Under the pieces are notes generated by a model. The model made no database searches. It was not told the origin of the DNA and saw only the letters and a list, made by a program, of their open reading frames with translations. The translations under genes were made by a program, and so were the position numbers. Of a DNA stretch of 64,000 nucleotides, positions 61,201 through 64,000 are shown piece by piece. The DNA is taken from contig MKVL01000020.1 in assembly GCA_001899205.1 (NCBI GenBank), positions 62,001-126,000 of the forward strand, in the 5' to 3' direction. How positions within the stretch are numbered: position 1 is the stretch's first letter; every line of letters starts with the position of its first letter. The stretch is from Mesorhizobium sp. 65-26. Its GTDB lineage: Bacteria; Pseudomonadota; Alphaproteobacteria; Rhizobiales; Rhizobiaceae.

Positions 61201-62172
61201 ATGGACCGTATCAAGCCCGATCAACTGAGCTTCGTTTCCAGCGGCCTGAGCCGGCCGGAGTGCATCCTGTGCACGGCTTCGGCCGGCATGTTCGTGTCGC
61301 ACGATCCGGTCGGCGTGCTGCACATCGCGCCCGATGGGAGCCGCAAGCTCTATGGCCGCAACGATGGCGTCTCCTCGCAGCAATTCACGCCCAACGGCAT
61401 CGCCCTGATGCCGGATGGCCGGCTGATGATCGCCAACAGCGGGCTGGAAGGCGGCGTGTGGCAGGTCGATCGCAACGGCGACTGCCGGCCCTTCCTCATG
61501 GAGGTCGAGGGCCGGCATCTCTATCCCGTCAACTTCGTGCTGGCGGACGATAAGGGCCGCCTCTGGATATCGGTCAGCACGAGGCAGGTGCCGCGTGCCA
61601 GGGCCTATCGCCGCGACATCGCCGATGGCTACATCGTGCTGTGGGACGGCAAGGGCGCGCGGATCGTCGAGGAAGGCTTCGGCTACACCAACGAGTGCCG
61701 GCTCTCGAACGATGGCGCCTGGCTCTATGTCAACGAGACATTCGGCCGGCGCATATCCCGTCTGAGGATCGCGGCGGACGGCTCGCTGGGCAAGCGGGAG
61801 ACCTTCGCCGAACTCGGCGCCGGCGACTTTCCGGACGGCGGTACCTTCGACGCGCTCGGCGGCTACTGGGTGACCAGCGTGGTGTCCAACCGCATCTACC
61901 GGTTCGAGTCCGACGGGCGGCCGCGCCTCATGTTCGAGGATGCCGATGCCGGCTACATGGCGATGGCCGAGGAGGCCTATGGCAAGGAAGGGCTGACCGT
62001 CGACATCCTCTATGCCGATGCAGGCCGCACGCTCAACCATATCGCCAGCATCGCCTTCGGTGGCGAGGACATGCGCACCGCCTATCTCGGCACGCTGAAG
62101 ATGGATTGCTTCCCGACCTTCCGCTCACCGGTTCCAGGCACCAGGCCTGCTCACTGGGATTGGTCGTTCTAG
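61201..62172 (+). CDS. SMP-30/gluconolactonase family protein
   Basis: The 323-residue six-bladed propeller has 'FTPNGIALMPDGRLMIANSG', 'VNFVLADDKGRLWISVSTR', 'GYTNECRLSNDGAWLYVNET' and 'FGRRISRLRIA', with the Glu, Asn and Asp positions of the metal site. The family hydrolyses sugar lactones. It begins at ATG 61201 after AGGAAAG. It is a different, more canonical branch than the propellers in cassettes A and B. It closes the hydratase-PrpD operon and is followed by a hairpin and a terminator. Confidence 0.9.
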   Translation: MDRIKPDQLSFVSSGLSRPECILCTASAGMFVSHDPVGVLHIAPDGSRKLYGRNDGVSSQQFTPNGIALMPDGRLMIANSGLEGGVWQVDRNGDCRPFLMEVEGRHLYPVNFVLADDKGRLWISVSTRQVPRARAYRRDIADGYIVLWDGKGARIVEEGFGYTNECRLSNDGAWLYVNETFGRRISRLRIAADGSLGKRETFAELGAGDFPDGGTFDALGGYWVTSVVSNRIYRFESDGRPRLMFEDADAGYMAMAEEAYGKEGLTVDILYADAGRTLNHIASIAFGGEDMRTAYLGTLKMDCFPTFRSPVPGTRPAHWDWSF

Positions 62173-62190
62173 GGCAACTCCGCCAGGCCG

Positions 62191-62274
62191 CGCAGCGGTT
62201 TCGCGCTGCGTAGCAACAAGCACTTCGAGTGTTTCCGAGATTAGCCGAAGGCGGAGACGCGCCAGCGCGAAACC
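62191..62274 (+). repeat. Long inverted repeat with internal hairpins, possible structured RNA
   Basis: GGTTTCGCGCTG (62197-62208) is complementary over 12 bp to CAGCGCGAAACC (62263-62274). A competing local hairpin CGCAGCG/CGCTGCG (62191-62210) overlaps the first arm. Between the arms lie CACT-TCG-AGTG and GCC-GAA-GGC mini-hairpins. It could be a processed 3' UTR or an intergenic repeat. Confidence 0.35.
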
Positions 62275-62290
62275 CCGATCGGCACACGGA

Positions 62291-62333
62291 ATGAAGGGCT
62301 CTTCGGCGCTGCGCCGGAGGGCCCTTCATTTTT
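62291..62333 (+). terminator. Intrinsic terminator
   Basis: ATGAAGGGC (62291-62299) pairs with GCCCTTCAT (62321-62329), an inner TCGGCG/GCCGGA segment extends the stem, and the hairpin runs into TTTTT. It is the strongest terminator seen in the window and ends the lactonase-containing operon. Confidence 0.8.
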
Positions 62334-62453
62334 CGCCACCTGCGACGCATCGCCCTCCACCGGCGGCGGTGGCGCGCCTCGGGGTGTTCTGTGGGCCGGC
62401 CGGCGAATCGAGGGCGTCCATAGCGTATCGATTGATACCGTTCGCCTGTTGAA

Positions 62454-62467
62454 ATACTGATCAGTAT
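62454..62467. promoter_or_regulatory. Perfect 14-bp palindrome, candidate TetR-type operator
   Basis: ATACTGATCAGTAT is a perfect palindrome 75 bp upstream of the binding-protein start at 62542. Its core is identical to the site at 28525-28536 in front of the acyl-CoA ligase operon. A possible -35 (TTGAAA) abuts it, so a bound repressor would block the promoter (inference). Confidence 0.6.
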
Positions 62468-62541
62468 ATATTAGTGCTATCAAGTCAGCTATCGGACCTT
62501 TGGGTTTGGAGCTGCTCGGGAACACGCCAAGGGAGGAACAA

Positions 62542-63648
62542 ATGGCGAGGGAGGAAGGCATGACTGTGGGGCTTCGCGGCAAGGTGCTGGGTCCGATCCT
62601 GTCGATCGGCATGGTGCTCGGTCTTGGCGGGGGGGCTCTGGCGGATGCGCAACTGGACGACATGGTGAAGCAGGCCATGGCGCCGCGCACGGCAGAGGAG
62701 AGCCAGCTGCCGACGACGGGTCCGGCGGCGCAGCCCGGCAAGAAACTGGTCAGCATCGTCTGCGCTTCCGCCATCGAGGGCTGCCGCGCGATCAGCGAGG
62801 CTCAGGTCGAGGCGGCGAAGGCGCTCGGCTGGACCACGCAGGTCATCGATGGCCGGGGCAGCGTCAAGGGCTGGGATGACGCCATCCAGTCGGCGATCCA
62901 GACCAAGCCGGACGTGATCGCGCTGGCCGCCATCCTGCCGTCGGCCGTCGCGAGTTCCCTGGCTGATGCGAAGGCGGCCGGCATCACCGTCGTCTGCACG
63001 CAGTGCGGTGCCAACCCGGACGAGCCGGGCATCGATGCCGCCGACGGCGACGAGGTGAACGGCATCATCGGCGACGATCTCGGCAAATACATCGCCCAGA
63101 AGGCCGGCGGAAAAGCCTCGGTGCTGATGTGGTACTACCCCGAATTCGGCATCTCCAAGCTCCGCCATGACGCGGCCAAGGAAGCGCTGGCCAAGTATTG
63201 CGACTGCAAGGTGCAGAGCATCGAGGTCAAGATCAGCGAATGGAATACCTCGCTGCCCGAACGCGTCAACGCGCTGCTCCTGCAGAACCCGGACATCAGC
63301 TGGATCTACAGCCCGGCCGACGAAACCGCGATCGACGCCGCCAACGCCATCAAGGCCGGCGGGCGTAGCGGCCAGGTTCACGTTGCCGGCGGCAATGGCA
63401 ACCTGCAGGCGCTCGACGCGATCAAGACCGATCCCGACTATGTCGCGACGGCGGCGGTGTCCTATGCCTTCTCGGCCTGGTCGAGCATCGACAACGCCAA
63501 CCGCATTCTTGCCGGCGAGAAGCCGGTGAAAACCAGGACGGCGGTGCGCGTCATCGACGCGAGCAACTCGTCCGCGGTCCCCGCCGGTCAGTACTATGGC
63601 GGCGACGTGGATTTCCGCGAGCACTACAAGAAGCTCTGGGGCAAATAG
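62542..63648 (+). CDS. Sugar-type ABC transporter substrate-binding protein (third transporter)
   Basis: The protein has 368 residues from ATG 62542, with GGGAGGA 4 bp upstream; ATG 62560 is an alternative. The signal peptide ends near 'GGGALADA'. The mature protein has a type I periplasmic binding fold ('QTKPDVIALAAILPSAVASS', 'NPDISWIYSPADETAIDAAN'). It is rich in Cys for this class ('CASAIEGC', 'CTQCGANPDEPG', 'YCDCK'), so disulfides or metal binding are possible. It is clearly different from the binding proteins of cassettes A and B. A possible shared operator links it to the CoA operon at 22-28 kb. Confidence 0.92.
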   Translation: MAREEGMTVGLRGKVLGPILSIGMVLGLGGGALADAQLDDMVKQAMAPRTAEESQLPTTGPAAQPGKKLVSIVCASAIEGCRAISEAQVEAAKALGWTTQVIDGRGSVKGWDDAIQSAIQTKPDVIALAAILPSAVASSLADAKAAGITVVCTQCGANPDEPGIDAADGDEVNGIIGDDLGKYIAQKAGGKASVLMWYYPEFGISKLRHDAAKEALAKYCDCKVQSIEVKISEWNTSLPERVNALLLQNPDISWIYSPADETAIDAANAIKAGGRSGQVHVAGGNGNLQALDAIKTDPDYVATAAVSYAFSAWSSIDNANRILAGEKPVKTRTAVRVIDASNSSAVPAGQYYGGDVDFREHYKKLWGK

Positions 63649-63661
63649 GCCGGAGGCAGGC

Positions 63662-64000
63662 GTGGAAGCGGAAATGTCTCCGCGCCATGCCGGCTCCCGA
63701 ACTCCAGCCTTCCATGTGGAGGGCCTGTCCAAGAGTTTCGGGGGCACGCTGGCGCTGGCCGATGTCGGCCTGACCATCGACCGGGGTGAGATCAGGGGAC
63801 TTGCCGGAGCCAACGGCTCGGGCAAGTCGACGCTGGTCAAGATCATGGCCGGCTATCACCATGCCGATCGCGTCGCGCGGCTCGGCGTGGGTGGGCGCGA
63901 TCTGCCGGAGGGCTTTTCGCCAAGCGCCATACAGGCGGCGGGCGTGGGCTTCGTCCATCAGGACCTGGCGCTGGTCGAGCAGTCGTCGATCGAGGACAAC
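63662..64000 (+). CDS. ABC transporter ATP-binding protein, N-terminal part
   Basis: The gene runs off the window end, leaving 113 codons visible. The start is GTG 63662, preceded by GGAGG at 5 bp; an in-frame ATG at 63674 is possible. Walker A is 'GANGSGKST' near residue 55, and the Q-loop region is 'GVGFVHQDLALVEQ'. The layout matches the first nucleotide-binding domain of RbsA-type double ATPases. It follows the binding-protein gene by 13 bp and would serve that importer; the permease genes presumably lie beyond the window. Confidence 0.9.
   Translation, partial: MEAEMSPRHAGSRTPAFHVEGLSKSFGGTLALADVGLTIDRGEIRGLAGANGSGKSTLVKIMAGYHHADRVARLGVGGRDLPEGFSPSAIQAAGVGFVHQDLALVEQSSIEDN

Larger units (their letters stand above)
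62173..62541. other. 369-bp intergenic region with no gene
   Basis: No convincing reading frame is present. The region holds a structured stretch with inverted repeats (62191-62274), a strong intrinsic terminator (62291-62333), a GTATC-GATT-GATAC dyad near 62425-62438, a TTGAAA that could be a -35 box at 62449-62454 and the operator-like palindrome at 62454-62467. Confidence 0.7.

Overview
The window is GC-rich DNA with tightly packed genes, many stop/start overlaps and occasional GTG/TTG starts. Its content is four LysR regulators, many CoA-dependent catabolic enzymes and ribose-type (CUT2) ABC importers. This fits an alphaproteobacterium of the Hyphomicrobiales (Mesorhizobium/Phyllobacteriaceae-like soil or plant-associated bacteria). 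The assignment is an inference from gene content and style; no rRNA or tRNA is present to anchor it. I saw no insertion sequence, prophage, CRISPR array or tRNA.

Layout. (1) 1-9577: a tandem RND efflux operon with the end of one adaptor, its permease, a second lipoprotein adaptor, an AcrB-like permease and a NodT-type outer-membrane factor. (2) 9801-17563: ABC cassette A, made of a permease, a binding protein, a permease fused to a strictosidine-synthase/SMP-30-like beta-propeller, a solo propeller protein and a double ATPase, followed by a LysR regulator. (3) 17586-21178: an aldehyde dehydrogenase divergent from an SDR and an isopropylmalate/tartrate-dehydrogenase-like enzyme. (4) 28487 down to 21215, minus strand: a CoA-ester operon with acyl-CoA ligase, cyclase-family hydrolase, class III CoA-transferase, two thiolase-fold proteins that lack the catalytic cysteine, a DUF35 partner and a TetR regulator. 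(5) 28593-40823: a LysR gene divergent from a long run of HyuA/HyuB-type subunits, CoA-transferase, acyl-CoA dehydrogenase, aldehyde dehydrogenase, GMC oxidoreductase and LysR. (6) 40877-48984: aldehyde dehydrogenase, two CoA-transferases, LysR, a second GMC oxidoreductase, an eight-copy 19-bp tandem repeat and an HMG-CoA-lyase-like enzyme. (7) 49031-55958: ABC cassette B, with the same five-gene order as cassette A. (8) 56000-62172: a CMD-family protein, an ACT-like small protein divergent from an Lrp regulator, a CitE-like lyase, enoyl-CoA hydratase, an MmgE/PrpD protein and an SMP-30 lactonase-like protein. (9) 62173-64000: a structured intergenic region with a terminator and a palindrome, then the start of a third CUT2 transporter.

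How it works together (inference). From 9.8 kb on, the region reads as a catabolic island. Three related importers would bring in a small polyol-, sugar- or lactone-like compound. Oxidoreductases (GMC, SDR, ALDH) would oxidise alcohol and aldehyde groups. Class III CoA-transferases and a ligase would activate acids, and dehydrogenase, hydratase and retro-aldol-type enzymes would cleave the chain. The substrate cannot be read from sequence. The two most unusual items are the duplicated cassette carrying a permease-propeller fusion, and a perfect palindrome with core TACTGATCAGTA shared by the promoters of the TetR-linked CoA operon (28525-28536) and the third transporter (62454-62467).
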